Of a stretch of 64,000 nt of DNA, positions 1 to 17,300 are shown one piece after another. The stretch is from Chrysomallon squamiferum (lineage: Eukaryota; Mollusca; Gastropoda; Neomphalida; Peltospiridae). Each line of letters starts with the position of its first letter. The first letter of the stretch is position 1. The notes under the pieces were generated by a model. It saw only the letters and a program-made list of their open reading frames with translations. It had not been told where the DNA came from and did no database searches. The translations under genes were made by a program, and so were the position numbers. The stretch spans positions 16,757,127-16,821,126 of the forward strand of contig CM022674.1 in NCBI GenBank assembly GCA_012295275.1, read 5' to 3'.

Positions 1-240
1 AAAGATAAAGAGTAAGAAAGTGACACTTTTAGTGTTGTGCAAACTTTAGTAACTAAGACTAATATTCTTTGCCTGGGGTACCCGGTATGTACTTCTGTGT
101 TTAATCTCTGAACTTTGTCAGATGTACTCTATCCTTACAAATACCACTAGCAGCATAAGAAAAAATCGCAAAAAAAAAAAATGTTTAAAATGTCTCTTGA
201 TAAGGCCATGGTCGAAACTGCAAGATTACATTACTTAGTT
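1..240 (+). other. 5' element of PARP copies, copy 1
   Basis: First of four copies of a roughly 240-bp segment that lies upstream of each PARP-like gene (others at 906-1,155, 11,955-12,224 and inverted at 42,821-43,090). Shared landmarks are a start resembling AAAGATAAAGAGTAAG, a GGGGTACCCGGTATGTACTTC block, and a short frame at 190 beginning MSLDKAMVETA. It is probably promoter plus 5'-untranslated exon. The duplication 905 bp upstream of copy 2 suggests a partial tandem duplication of the gene start. Function is inferred from position only. Confidence 0.55.
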
Positions 241-247
241 TGTTTTT

Positions 248-379
248 TATTTATTTATTTATTTATTATTATTATTATTACTATTATTATTACGATATAA
301 TTATAACAGGAAGTAAAGGTCAAAATAAAATCAGTACTGCAAGTTACTTAATTATGTGATTGGCAGTCACCACTTTTTT

Positions 380-432
<53 letters not shown>
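248..432. repeat. TTTA/ATT microsatellite and (AAT)n
   Basis: A (TTTA)n/(ATT)n stretch lies at 248-292 and a pure (AAT)n at 381-432. The rest of 433-905 is AT-rich sequence in which no gene was seen. Confidence 0.9.
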
Positions 433-434
<2 letters not shown>

Positions 435-905
435 CAACAAGAACAATACAAATTATAACCTTAGTAAATACATTATGTGATCTAACCAAAAATACTTAAA
501 TATACTGAACAAATCTCGAAACAATTTGTTTTTCTTTTATTGTTCATTCATTACTGATGCCTTATTGGATACTGTGTTCGGAGAAACAGCAGATTATGTT
601 ATTCAGCTGAGAGCTCCTGCCAGAACCTAGTTTTATTTATTTAACGTCTGAGGAAAAAATTAAGCAACTAACGTAATGAATAATAAAAATAGCTTGCCGT
701 ATGTCAATATATCTGACCTACTTTCGTTCAACCGATAACTATAGCTGGACTGTTTCTTCCTTATCTTTCTTACGTCATTATATTAGTATTTCAGACTAAA
801 GTTAATTACAGTAACAACAACAATAGTTTTAATAGAAATAAATAAATAAATCAGTTACAAATATCTGTTTCAATATTTTAAACTAATATATATAGATATA
901 TATAT

Positions 906-1155
906 ACAAAGACAAAGAGTAAGACAGTGACACTTTTAGTATTCTGCAGCTTTAGTAACTAAGACTAATATTCTATGCCTGGGGTACCCGGTATGTACTT
1001 CTCTGTTTAATCACCGAACTTTGTTAGATGCACTTTATCCTTACAAATATCATTAGCACAAATCGTGAAAAAATATTTAAATATTCAGTAAAATGTCTGC
1101 TGATAAGGTCATGATCGAAATTGCAAGACCACATAACTTAGCTTTCATTAGTTAA
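906..1155 (+). promoter_or_regulatory. 5' element of gene A (copy 2)
   Basis: Second copy of the conserved 5' element, directly upstream of gene A. It contains the short frame at 1,093-1,155 (MSADKVMIEIA..., 20 codons and a stop) in a good AAAATG start context. It is preceded by a TATATA-rich run (about 880-905) that could serve as a TATA region. After it, 1,160-1,335 is ATTT/AGT low-complexity sequence. A splice acceptor (TTTTCAG, ending 1,406) opens the next exon, so the element is probably the promoter and first untranslated exon of gene A. This is inferred from conservation and position. Confidence 0.5.
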
Positions 1156-1406
1156 TACCTATTTATTTATTTCAATTTATTTATTTATTTATTTTAATTT
1201 AATTTATTTATTATTATTAGTAGTAGTAGTATTATTAGTATTACTATCGCTATTATTATTAGTAGTAGCAGTAGTAGTAGTACTAGTAGTAGTATTTTAA
1301 TTTTATATATTTATTTATTTATTTATTTATTTTTTTTATACATGAGGGGAAACTATTTTACACTGATTTTCAGTTGGCTATTTGATGTTTATAATTTTAT
1401 TTTCAG

Positions 1407-1797
1407 TGAATTTAAACATGTACAAGAAAGAGGTACTATGCTTAGCAGATATAATTTTACAAATCGAACTCAAACTGACCAAAGTTTTGATTATTCAGTA
1501 TTAAATGTATTAAAAACAAACAAAAAAGTCAATGTTATATGTATGTAGTGATCAAAACGCAATAGCTGGTGAAGAGGTAAGAGAAATCACTGATTCCCTG
1601 CTATGTACAATTTCAGAACTATGTCTTTCATTGATGATTCTGAAGATAGTTTTGCCTTTGAAACAAGTGGGTCGCAGTACCAAGATGATTTTCCAGAACA
1701 TGACAATCAGTGCAGATATTCAGAACAAAGGTCAGTGTCACAGACTTCATCCTGTTCTGCAACCTCCGAAGGAGTAGATGCAGATGAAACCTTCTAA
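1407..1797 (+). other. Upstream part of gene A exon 1, closed by an in-frame stop
   Basis: The exon opens after TTTTCAG at 1,401-1,406. The frame that later encodes the zinc-finger region is open from about 1,603 to 1,794 and then meets TAA at 1,795-1,797. Copy B reads through at the same place. The segment holds a motif (RSVSQTSSCS) that recurs twice downstream as RTVSQTSLWYS and RTKSQSSLCS, so it was probably coding once. In gene A translation most likely now starts at ATG 1,888, and this segment acts as 5'UTR. Confidence 0.5.
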
Positions 1798-1887
1798 AGA
1801 TTCGAAAATACGAAAGGCAGAGAAAGGCAAAGTGTTAGATTTAGAGGTGGAGGACAAAGTGGTGGTTTTCGTAGAGGAAGAAGAGAA

Positions 1888-7732
<5,845 letters not shown>

Positions 7733-8819
7733 CATTTCACAGTTCTGCTTCTACAGCTTCTACAGTAAACACTTCCAGCACTTCACCAGTGTTTCAGAGT
7801 TCAGCTTCTACAGCAAACACTTCCAACGCAACACTAACATTTCAGTTCAGTTCTTCTACAGTAAACACTTCTACAGTAAACACTTCAACACTTCACCAGT
7901 ATTTCAGAGTTCAGCTTCTACAGCAAACACTTCCAACGCACACACTAACATTTCACAGTTCAGAGTTGCTTCTACAGTCTAACACTTCAAACACTTCTAC
8001 AGTAAACAACACTTCACCAGTATTTCAGAGTTCAGCTTCTACAGCAAATATTTCCAACGCAACACTAACATTTCACAGTTCTGCTTCTACAGTAAACACT
8101 TCCAACAATTCACCAGTATTTCAGAGTTCTGCTTCTACAGTAAACACTTCCAACAATTCACCAGTATTTCAGAGTTCTGCTTCTTCAGTAAACACTTCCA
8201 ACACTTCACCAGTATTTCAGAGTTCAGCTTCTACAGCAAACACTTCCAACGCAACACTAACATTTCACAGTTCTGCTTCTACAGTAAACACTTCCAGCAC
8301 TTCACCAGTGTTTCAGAGTTCAGCTTCTACAGCAAATACTTCCAACGCAACACTAAGATTACACAGTTCTGCTTCTTCAGTAAACACTTCCAACACTTCA
8401 CCAGTATTTCGGTTTTCAGCTTCTACAGCAAACACTCCCAACACAACACTAAGATTTCGTAGATCTACTTCTACAGCAAACACTTCCAAGACTTCACCAG
8501 TATTTCAGAGTTAAGCTTCTACAGCAAAAACTTCCAGCACAACACCAACATTTTACAGATCTGCTTCTACAGTAAATACTCCGAACAGGTAACAAAAGAA
8601 AGCGATTTGTGATTCTCGGATTATTTTTCTTCTTTTTAAAAAAAAAACGCTGTTTGACACTTATTTTTTTTTTAGTATTTCTTTTTTGAATTTTTTTTTT
8701 TTTTTTTTTTTTGCCAACACTTTTGTTGTTTAGGCCAGGGACATCGTAACACACAGGAATACTGGAAACTTGCCCAGGGTCACTATAGCATAGGAGGACC
8801 CTGTATGTTGAGACTTATT

Positions 8820-8942
8820 GTTAATAGATAAATACTATGATATACAATACTATACAGTACTGTACTATACTATATTATACTATATTATACTATACTGTAC
8901 TATACTATACTATCGTATACTATACTATACTATTCTATACTC
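8820..8942. repeat. TATAC/TATACTG simple repeat
   Basis: Irregular ACTATACTAT-type repeat downstream of gene A. It is mirrored at about 46,090-46,170 in the right arm. A poly-T run at about 8,690-8,712 lies just before it. Confidence 0.85.
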
Positions 8943-8944
8943 TC

Positions 8945-9500
8945 AGTATTTGTCATAAAAATGCATATTTAATATATGTTTTACTAAAGATAATGAATAA
9001 TATTATTTGTTTATGATAACAAGAGTATGTATGGCGTCAGTGAACTGTTTTACCTGCAGGGCTGTAATCTACAGTTAAGATATGTTTTGTTTATTTTGTT
9101 TCTGATGCGGAAGGATTTGTTTGGTCTGGTGCAACGAAAAATACAATAAAAACAGAGTCCTTTTTTATTTCATATTTCATCTAGGCGTTTCATTTTATAC
9201 TCACAAGTAGATTAGTTAAGCCTTGACTTTACTGTAGACTGAGATTTATATTACAAGGTTGTAGAGGGTAAATTACAGAGGTATAGTAGGCCTGTAGGAT
9301 ATGGTAAGAACTAAATTGAAAGGGTGTATGGGTCAGTAGGATACACAAAGGATTACATTATGGGGTGAATGAGTCACTAGGATTCACAAAGGATTACATC
9401 TTAACATAATGCTCAAATAATTATATTACAATGTAAAAGTCAGGTAAAATATGTTAAAGAAATGTGTCATAATTTACAGGGATGGATTGGTCAAAGTGTA
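8945..9500 (+). other. Conserved 3' flank of gene A
   Basis: This stretch is recognisably similar to 22,270-22,640 (after copy B), and 45,560-46,080 is its inverted near-identical copy. AATAAA at 9,145-9,150 is a candidate polyadenylation signal and is conserved in the inverted copy (TTTATT at 45,883-45,888). From 9,290 onward it carries short repeats containing GGGTCAGTAGGATACACAAAG, of the same family as the 42-bp repeats at 22,640-23,050. It is probably 3'UTR and immediate flank. Confidence 0.6.
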
Positions 9501-9512
9501 CTGGTCACATTA

Positions 9513-9520
<8 letters not shown>

Positions 9521-9556
<36 letters not shown>

Positions 9557-9574
9557 AACACACACACACACACA
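9521..9574. repeat. (TA)n(CA)n microsatellite
   Basis: A TA run passes directly into a CA run. From 9,575 to 10,826 the sequence is AT-rich with poly-T tracts at 9,931-9,950 and no gene seen. Block 9,730-9,855 is homologous to 23,400-23,515, just before the 53-bp minisatellite. Confidence 0.9.
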
Positions 9575-10826
9575 AGAGTAATGCATTTATTATTAGTAGT
9601 AGTAGTATTATTATGAAAGCCAATTGATAATTTTAAATAAATAAATGAAATAATTTCTTATATGCATTTATATTAACATAATGTAGATTCTTGATTATTA
9701 ATCAACAATAAATAATATTTAGCGAATTGTTTTCTGTTTTAAAACAATTTCTTATTATACCACAATTTGACTATTTTCTGAAGTTAGCATTTAAAGGTTG
9801 TGTAAATTTCTATACCCAACAAATACTAATTGGAAAATATATAAAATGTTAACTAAAAAATGCTTTTTTCCCATTCTAGATAGATTATGCAAAAAATAAT
9901 TACTAAATACTTTTTTGTCCTTGTATCTTTTTTTTTTTTTTTTTTTTTTTTCATTTAACCATTTTTTTTTTTTTAAACTAGCATTAACAACAAAATGCTG
10001 TAACTGGAAAAGTGTACTGACCGAATTCAATTAAGGTACATAAAGTGATTTTTAGGAGAAAAAAAACAAAAAAACCACACACACACTTTATACGTTTAGT
10101 TTAGTTGTTTTCGAAAAGCAAAATAATAATGTTTGAAACTGTCTACAGTTTATTGTTTAAATGTGATCCATGGCTGTTTCACGTCTAAACACCACAACAC
10201 AGATCCTGAAACATCTAAGCATTAGATTCTAATTATTTACAGTATTTACTTTTATAATAATCTTTTGTTATTATTAACACTGGGACATTTAACCCTCCTG
10301 ACCTTATTTTCATATTATCAGTGAACCCCATAGTTTGCTTTAAAACAAAAACACCCCAAAAATTGGCAAATGTCACTTATAACAGAATATATAATTATTA
10401 ATTAACTATGTTCAAACAATTAGTTATAGAAAATAATATTTTGATAAATGAACCAAAAAAGTGAGGTAAGTTTCAGTTCTGTTTCGCTGGATGACTGCAT
10501 TAATACTAATCAGTGTGTTTATAAAAGGTTGTGGTTTGTGCTTTTCTGTATATGGAAAGATGCACATAAAACTTTAAGATTATATTAAAACTCAGTTAAT
10601 ACTTAGGGATTAAAATGTTGTTTTTTTTTCTGAGCGAGACATTAAACAGTTCCTTGTTTATAATGATAAAAATTACAGCAAGTAAATACAACAAAATAAA
10701 ATAACTGAAAATGAAAGCGTACAGATTAAGAAATAAAATAAGTTTCCATCTGAAATCTATATTTTCCTTCTTTAGTTTCAATACTTATAGTAAATAAATT
10801 CTACGCTTACCGAACAGCAGCCATTA

Positions 10827-11111
10827 CTACAAAGGAATCCCTGGCAGCCGTGCTCTTTGTAGATTGCATCTCTGATTGTCGAATATCATCTCATTATCGA
10901 ACTCGGGGAAAACCTCGTCTTCAGAATCACTCAAACTCTCTTCAAGAACTTCCTTCTCAGCTTGTCGGTTGCTGCTGCATCCGTGTAACAATAGCTCTGA
11001 CGTCATCTCCACTATGACGTCCCAAGCATAGGTGATATCTTTGTCGCAGGCTCTTTCAGCGCAAATGGCGAACCGAATAACGAACTGTTCGTTGATTAAC
11101 GTTGGTGTCAT
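10827..11111 (-). pseudogene. Orphan C-terminal fragment of an aromatic-L-amino-acid decarboxylase (DDC/HDC type), left copy
   Basis: A 94-residue frame on the minus strand. Residues about 9-43 match the C-terminal end of group II PLP-dependent decarboxylases (DOPA/histidine decarboxylase family). The FVIRFAIC block, a spacer, then AWDVIVEMTSELL correspond to the family pattern F-V-L-R-F-A-I-C ... A-W-x-x-I. An acidic tail (LSDSEDEVFPEFD) follows. None of the PLP-binding parts of the enzyme are present nearby, and an in-frame TAA lies shortly upstream of the ATG. It is therefore a terminal-exon fragment carried along with the PARP duplications, not a working enzyme. The inverted copy at 43,935-44,219 differs by one residue (K to Q). 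Confidence 0.7.
10998..11005. promoter_or_regulatory. CRE-like palindrome TGACGTCA
   Basis: A perfect TGACGTCA palindrome with a half-site TGACGTCC 18 bp further on, inside the decarboxylase fragment and about 1 kb upstream of the gene B 5' element. It is conserved in the right arm at 44,041-44,048. The family role (CREB/ATF binding) is known; use here is unproven and it may be chance within coding sequence. Confidence 0.25.
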
Positions 11112-11277
11112 GTGTAGTTTTAGTTATTTAATTTTTGGAGCAAATGCTGAGCCACTGTACACTATACATTAACACCTCTAAATTAACAAACAGACCAAAC
11201 GAAGAAACAAACAAACAAACCAAACCAAACAAACAATCAAATAAACAAATCTAACGAATCATATACAACTATTGCAG

Positions 11278-11455
11278 GTTCGGTTGTCAGCGCATATGCC
11301 ATGGCTGGAAATTGAAACCCGTTTGCCATGATATGGAACTTAACGAACAGTCTACGCAAGAATGCGCAGCAATATCAGATAATCAGTGTGAACAAGAAAC
11401 GAAAGTAGAAACGTCCGACAGATCAGGTGACCTGATATTTTCATCACACAAGTAA
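11278..11455 (+). other. Exon-like segment with conserved frame, possible last exon of gene A
   Basis: After ATTGCAG (11,271-11,277) a frame encodes 58 residues and stops at TAA 11,453-11,455. It begins FGCQRICHGWKLKPVC and ends SGDLIFSSHK. Its phase (one extra base) fits the candidate donor at 8,588/8,589 of the gene A tail, giving NTPN-R-FGCQ. An identical-length inverted copy lies at 43,591-43,768. A clearly diverged copy on the minus strand (about 47,849-48,015) keeps the frame without indels apart from one TGA in place of a Cys. That pattern suggests past coding constraint. Against it, the inverted gene-A tail lacks the donor, and the diverged copy lacks the acceptor AG at this point. 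No protein family is recognised. Confidence 0.4.
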
Positions 11456-11954
11456 TTCAGGTCGTTCATATGTCTTTATCAGAAGATAAAACCAGGTGAT
11501 AACAATCTGAACTCTTGCATGTATACATATACATATTATTATTATTATTAATTTTATTTTGTTTTATTTATTATTTGTTTTATTATTAATTTAGGCCCAT
11601 TTACATGAAGGATGTCAAACTGGCCCAATATTGAATTCAGGATGGGCGAGATCGCAGTATAATCAGTTTCTGCGTGGACGAAACCGCTCTATATTTATAT
11701 CAAAGTAGACACTATTTATAATGATTATAACAAGTTTATATGTGTATGTTTTGTTTTTCCTCCGCTTGTTTGTCTGTGTGTGCGTGTGTGTCTGTGTATA
11801 TGTTTCTGATCTTAAAAAAAGAAAACAAAGAAAGAAATGGTAAAGAAAAGAACTAAAACAACGACAGACAACCTGTCGCGATCAGTATCGACACACTATA
11901 GGATACCCGATTACTATCGTGTTATGTTGAACTGGGCGTACAGGACTAAAGTCC

Positions 11955-12224
11955 ATTAAAGATAAACAATAAGAACGTTACACTTTTAGTATTGTGCAAA
12001 CTCTAATAACTAAGGCTGATATTCTATGCCTGGAGTAACTGGTATGTACTTCCTTATTTAATTGTTAAACTATGTTAGTTGTTCTCTCTCCTTACAAACA
12101 CAACTAGTAGCATAAGAATAAATCGCAAAAAAATATTTAAATATTTAGTAAAATGTCCTCTGATAAGGCCATGATCGAAATTGCAAGCTTACATAAATTA
12201 TGTAACTTAGCTTTCATTGGTTAA
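11955..12224 (+). promoter_or_regulatory. 5' element of gene B (copy 3)
   Basis: Third copy of the conserved 5' element, upstream of gene B. It contains the short frame 12,153-12,224 (MSSDKAMIEIASLHK..., 23 codons and a stop). It is followed by ATTT/CTTT low-complexity sequence and a splice acceptor TTTTCAG ending at 12,460. The inverted copy at 42,821-43,090 is almost identical. Probably promoter plus untranslated first exon; inferred from position and conservation. Confidence 0.5.
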
Positions 12225-12351
12225 TATTTATTTATTTATTTGTTTTTAGATTGTTAGTTTGTTTCTTTATTTCTTTGTTTAATTATTTATTTATTTGTCT
12301 CTTTCTTTCTTTCGTGCTTGTTTGTTTATTTGTTTAATTATTATCATTATT

Positions 12352-12382
<31 letters not shown>

Positions 12383-14119
12383 AACACGATGGAAGTCTAT
12401 TTTATACTTATTATTTTTAATCATCGCTTGTCTATTTTATATTGTTAATTTTATTTTCAGTTGATTTCAACATGTACAAGAAAGACGAACTGCTTCACAG
12501 ATAGACATTTACAAGCAGCACTTAAATACATCAAAAAAACAACAATAACAAGAAAACACTCAGTTTGTATTTAATGACGAAATACCACAGCTTGTAAATA
12601 TTTAAGACAAAACACCGATTCACTGTTAAATATTATTTCAAAAGGACCTTTCATTTTGATCAATTTGATGAAATATCGTGATATTGATGCCTTGGATAGA
12701 TACCGAAATAAAATAGCCAAGAAAACAAAATGAAATAAATGGTCACTTTGATTATTGGAAAGAAACAACCGGGATCTTACAGAAAATAACAAATTGTGTA
12801 GATATTTAGAACGAAGGTCAGTGTTACAGACTACACTATTTTCTACAACATACGAAGGAGCAGGTGAAGACGAAATCTTGAAAACATTCCAAAATACAAA
12901 AAGCAGGGAATGTGAAGCTTCTAGATGTAGAGAAAATGATGGTTTATGTAGAGGTAGAGGAAAAATAGGTGATTCTAATAAAGAAACACAAGAAACTGAT
13001 ATGGAGAAAATAGGAACACGTGAAATGCTTAGCAGAAATAATCTGACAGACAGTTTTCAGACTGACCAAAGGTTAAAACAAAGAACAGCTTCACAGACTA
13101 GTTTATTCTCGACAGCTGCTGCAGAGTCTGACGGTGATGATCATGACGGTTCAGAAGTTTATACACCGAAAAAATCCAACAGAAGACGGCGAAAAAATGT
13201 CAAACACCAAGAATCAGAAAAAGAGGAAACAACACAGAAAAAAGAAGAAATTATATTCAAAGATAACACAGATGTCAGCAGTAGACGTTTATCTGGAAGA
13301 ACAAAATCACAATCAAGTTTCTGTTCTTCCTCGACTACTGGTGATCTGGATAACACTGAACATGATGATAGTGAGGACCATGAGGAGGAAAATGAAATTA
13401 TTGACATAGTGTGGAACATTCTTCTTGAAAAGTTTAATGGACGTACACAGTTTTGGAAACTGATGAAAGAAAACAGTCTTCCTGTAAAAGCTAAACATGT
13501 TTCATGGTTTTATAAAAATAAAAAACACTTTTTGCTTTTCACAAAGAATAGCAAAATTAAATTTGTTTCTGTGTTTTCAAGATATGCCAGAATCTGTCAT
13601 CCTTACAATACTTCTCAGTGTAGAAAAAAAGACTGCAGGTTTCTTCACATATGTACACAGTTTGTACTAGGTCAGTGTAAACGCTCCACTGGTCAGTGTC
13701 TTTCACATAATTTTTTTGAGACAAATAAGAATCGCATTGAGGAGATAGGTTTGGGATTTTTGAAAAATAAGGACATTGCAAATTTTGTGAGATGCAGAAC
13801 ACCTGAATGGTGTGAAGAATATCAAAGAGGCATCAAACATGATGAATATTGTCCACTCATTCATGTCTGTAGAAAAGAGGACTGCAATAAGAGGTGTTGC
13901 TTACAACATTACATCAAATCATATCAACACAACCAGTGGGTCCTGAGGATATTTTACATGAATCACTATAGAGTTAGTTACTTGAACAGATGCTTCTTTG
14001 CAAATTTAATGAGAATTATCATCAGAATGAAAGAAGAGGTTCATATGACTGCAAACCTTCGGATGAGACACAACACCAAAGAAAGGAATCAGGGTTATAG
14101 AGAGGACCACACCCGTATC

Positions 14120-15540
14120 TTCTGTAAAAACAAGCCTGTCACTTTCACAGCAGAAACAACTTGATATGAAGGTGAACGCTGATCCACCTCGAATTTCACA
14201 ACAGAAACAACTTGATATGAAACTAAAAGCAGATACACCTCAAATTTCACAGCAGAAACAATTTAATATGAAAGTCAAAGAATATCCAGTACAAGATTCA
14301 CACCAGAAACAACTTGACGTCAAAAGGAAATCAGATCGAGTACAAGTTTCAAAGCAGAAACAACTTGATGATGAAAGTGGAAACAGATCCAGCACAGGTT
14401 TCGCAGCAGAAACAAGTTGATGTGAAATTGAAACCAGATCCAGTACAAGATTCACAACAGAAACAACCAAATGTGAAAGTGAAACCAGATCCAGCACAGG
14501 TTTCGCAGCAGAAACAAATTGATGTGAAAGTGAATCCAGATCCAGTACAAGATTCACAACAGAAACAACTTAATGTGAAAGTGGGAGCAGATCCAGTACA
14601 TGTTTTGCAGCAGAAACAAAAAGATGTAAAAGTAAAACCAGATTCAGTACAAGATTCACAGCAGAAACAAGTTGATCTGAAAGTGAAATCAGATCCAGTA
14701 CAAGATTCACACCAGAAAAAACTTAATGTGAAAGTGAGGGCAGATCCAGTACAGGTTTAGCAGCAGAAACAAGTTGATGTGAAAGTGAAACCAGATCCAG
14801 TACAAGATTCACACCAGAAACAACTTAATGTGAAAGTGGGAGCAGATCCAGTACAGGTTTAGCAGCAGAAATAAGTTGATGTGAAAGTGTAACCAGATCC
14901 AGCACAGGTTTAACAGCATAAACAACAAGATTTAAAAGTAAAATGAGATCCAGTACAAGATTCACAGCAGGAAAAACTTGATATGAAACTAAAAGCAGAT
15001 AGACCTCAAATTTCACAGCAGAAACAATTTAATATGAAAGTGAAAGAATATCCAGTACAAGATTCACACCAGAAACAACTTGATGTGAATGCGGAAGTAG
15101 ATCCAGTACAAGATTCACTGGAGAAACAGGTTAATATAAAAGTAAAAGCAGATCCAGTACAGGTTTCACAGCAGAAACAACACGATGTAAAAGTCAAAGC
15201 AGATCCACTACAAGTTTCACTGCAGAAACAATTTAATGTGAAACTAAAAGAAGTTCCAGTACAAGTTTCAAAGCGGAAACAACTTCATGCTGAAAGTAAA
15301 AGCAGATCTAGAACAAGCTTCACAGCAGAAACAACTTGATGTAAAATTAAAAAATCAAATTTCAAAGCAGAAACAACATGGTCAAATTGAAAACAGATCC
15401 AGTACAAATTTCACAGCAAAAACAACATGATGTACAAGTAAAAGCAGACCAACCTCAACCGTCACAGCAGAAACAATTTGATGTCAAAGTGAAAGCAGGT
15501 CCAGTACAAGTTTCACACCAGCGACAACTTGATGTGAATG
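14120..15540 (+). repeat. 51-bp coding minisatellite in gene B exon 1
   Basis: About 28 imperfect units encode the 17-residue consensus DPVQVSQQKQLDVKVKA between the zinc fingers and WWE1. Gene A has only about two such units (around 2,990-3,090). The array contains frameshifts and in-frame TAG stops (for example 14,758-14,760). The same TAG is present in copy C at its 40,179 end, so that stop predates the split of B and C. Confidence 0.85.
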
Positions 15541-16668
15541 ACAGCCTTGAAATAATGAATTACAACAATGAAATAGAAGGCCTGCTTTGTGAGAAATGTG
15601 TATGGACTCAGTGTGTAATACATTCAAATACACACAAACAAAGAAACCTACCTTACCAGTGGCAGATGGAGATTTGTGACAAATGGGTCAACTTTGACAT
15701 AGTGGAGAATGAGATGATCGAGCAGTGTTTTTGTAATCTGAAGTCAGATACAGGAAATATAGAGGTAAGTAAGAAAACATCCAGAGGTGATAATTGGAAT
15801 TTTATTTATATGTATTAACGTTTAAGATTTAATAACTGTCACATAACAGGTACAAACAGTAACAGTACGATTATATGTATGCTTTTTTCAGTTTTCAGTG
15901 GCCAGTAAGTTCGTTCCAATTGTTGCTGATTTTGTCTCAATGACCGCTTTTCTTTCCCTGCAACCAAGAAACCGCGAGGTCAGAGTTCAGCGTCTGTCGA
16001 CACCATCGTATGTCACTAGACAAGAAGACAACTTCACACAGCTCACACAGTGGTGTTGGTATTTTGATCCAGGTTTTGAAAAGTGGCTGCCTTATGAACC
16101 AGTGAATGTTCACTTTATTTTATTGTTAAACTATTTTTTTTTTTTTTTTTATTTTCTATTTTTCCGCCAAACAATTTTTCAAAAAAGAAAAACAAGAGTT
16201 TTTTTTGAAATGTATGCGAAATTTCAAACTTTATAAAACAAACTTTTTAAAACATAAAAAAAAAAAAAAATGTTCATGTTAATGCCTAGAACATTGTGTT
16301 TCTTATATATTATTAGTGATCAAATAAAAGGATCTGTTGTATCTATTGCAAACATACATGCATTCATTCATATCATAGCATATCGCATCACATCAGGTCA
16401 TCATCGGGATATCATATCAGACCTATAATGATATGTTGATTATAGGAAATGCATAACTCTTGAACACATACTATGAAATATTTATTTGACCCAAACAAAT
16501 CTGAAAAAATTGCATTTGGTGCTTTTTTGATGATGTGCAGAGATAAAAATATTGTAAAGTAAAAATATTGTACAACAAAAATAATTTCTGGATTAAAATA
16601 TTTAGTACGTCTTGTTGTCTGATTTTAGATTCTTTCTAAAATATTTCTATCTCTATACCATATCTCAT

Positions 16669-16852
<184 letters not shown>

Positions 16853-17169
16853 TATTTTTTATATAAAAAAATGCAGATATCATCCATCCAAGAAGCCTGT
16901 ATGGTGGCCTCTAGACTGTTACCTGCCAGTGGAACTGGTCAAATTAGACTTTGATGGCTTGATCAAAGATGAGGAGATGAAAACCGTGATGAAATTATTT
17001 TTTTCTACCATGAACAAATCGAAAGTAATATTGAAATATTTATTTCGCATCCAAAACCTACCACTCTGGAAACAATACTGTAGGTAGGAATGCCTATTTT
17101 ATGATACTGTGTACATTAAGGTAATACAAAAAAGAAAAAAACAGCCTAAATATATTCTTCATACTTCAA

Positions 17170-17174
17170 GATAT

Positions 17175-17233
<59 letters not shown>

Positions 17234-17300
17234 TTGTTATTGTTATTGTTATCGGTATTGTTGATCTTATTACTATTAATAGTAGTAGTAGTAGTAATCT
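17170..17300. repeat. (TTTA)n and AGT microsatellite in gene B intron
   Basis: A (TTTA)n run at 17,170-17,235 is followed by GTTATT and TAGTAG simple sequence. It is mirrored at about 37,905-38,030 in copy C. The remainder of the intron to 18,312 is AT-rich, including the 43-bp repeat family at about 17,575-17,880. Confidence 0.9.

Noticed and set aside
13159-13419. Antisense frames opposite the PARP N-terminal exon
   Set aside because: They are mirror frames of a well-supported coding exon with no initiation or family evidence.
14240-14557. Antisense Leu/Val-rich frames over the 51-bp arrays (also 39,446-40,624)
   Set aside because: They are shadows of the sense-strand KQ repeat; the same occurs in both arms because the array is periodic in codons.
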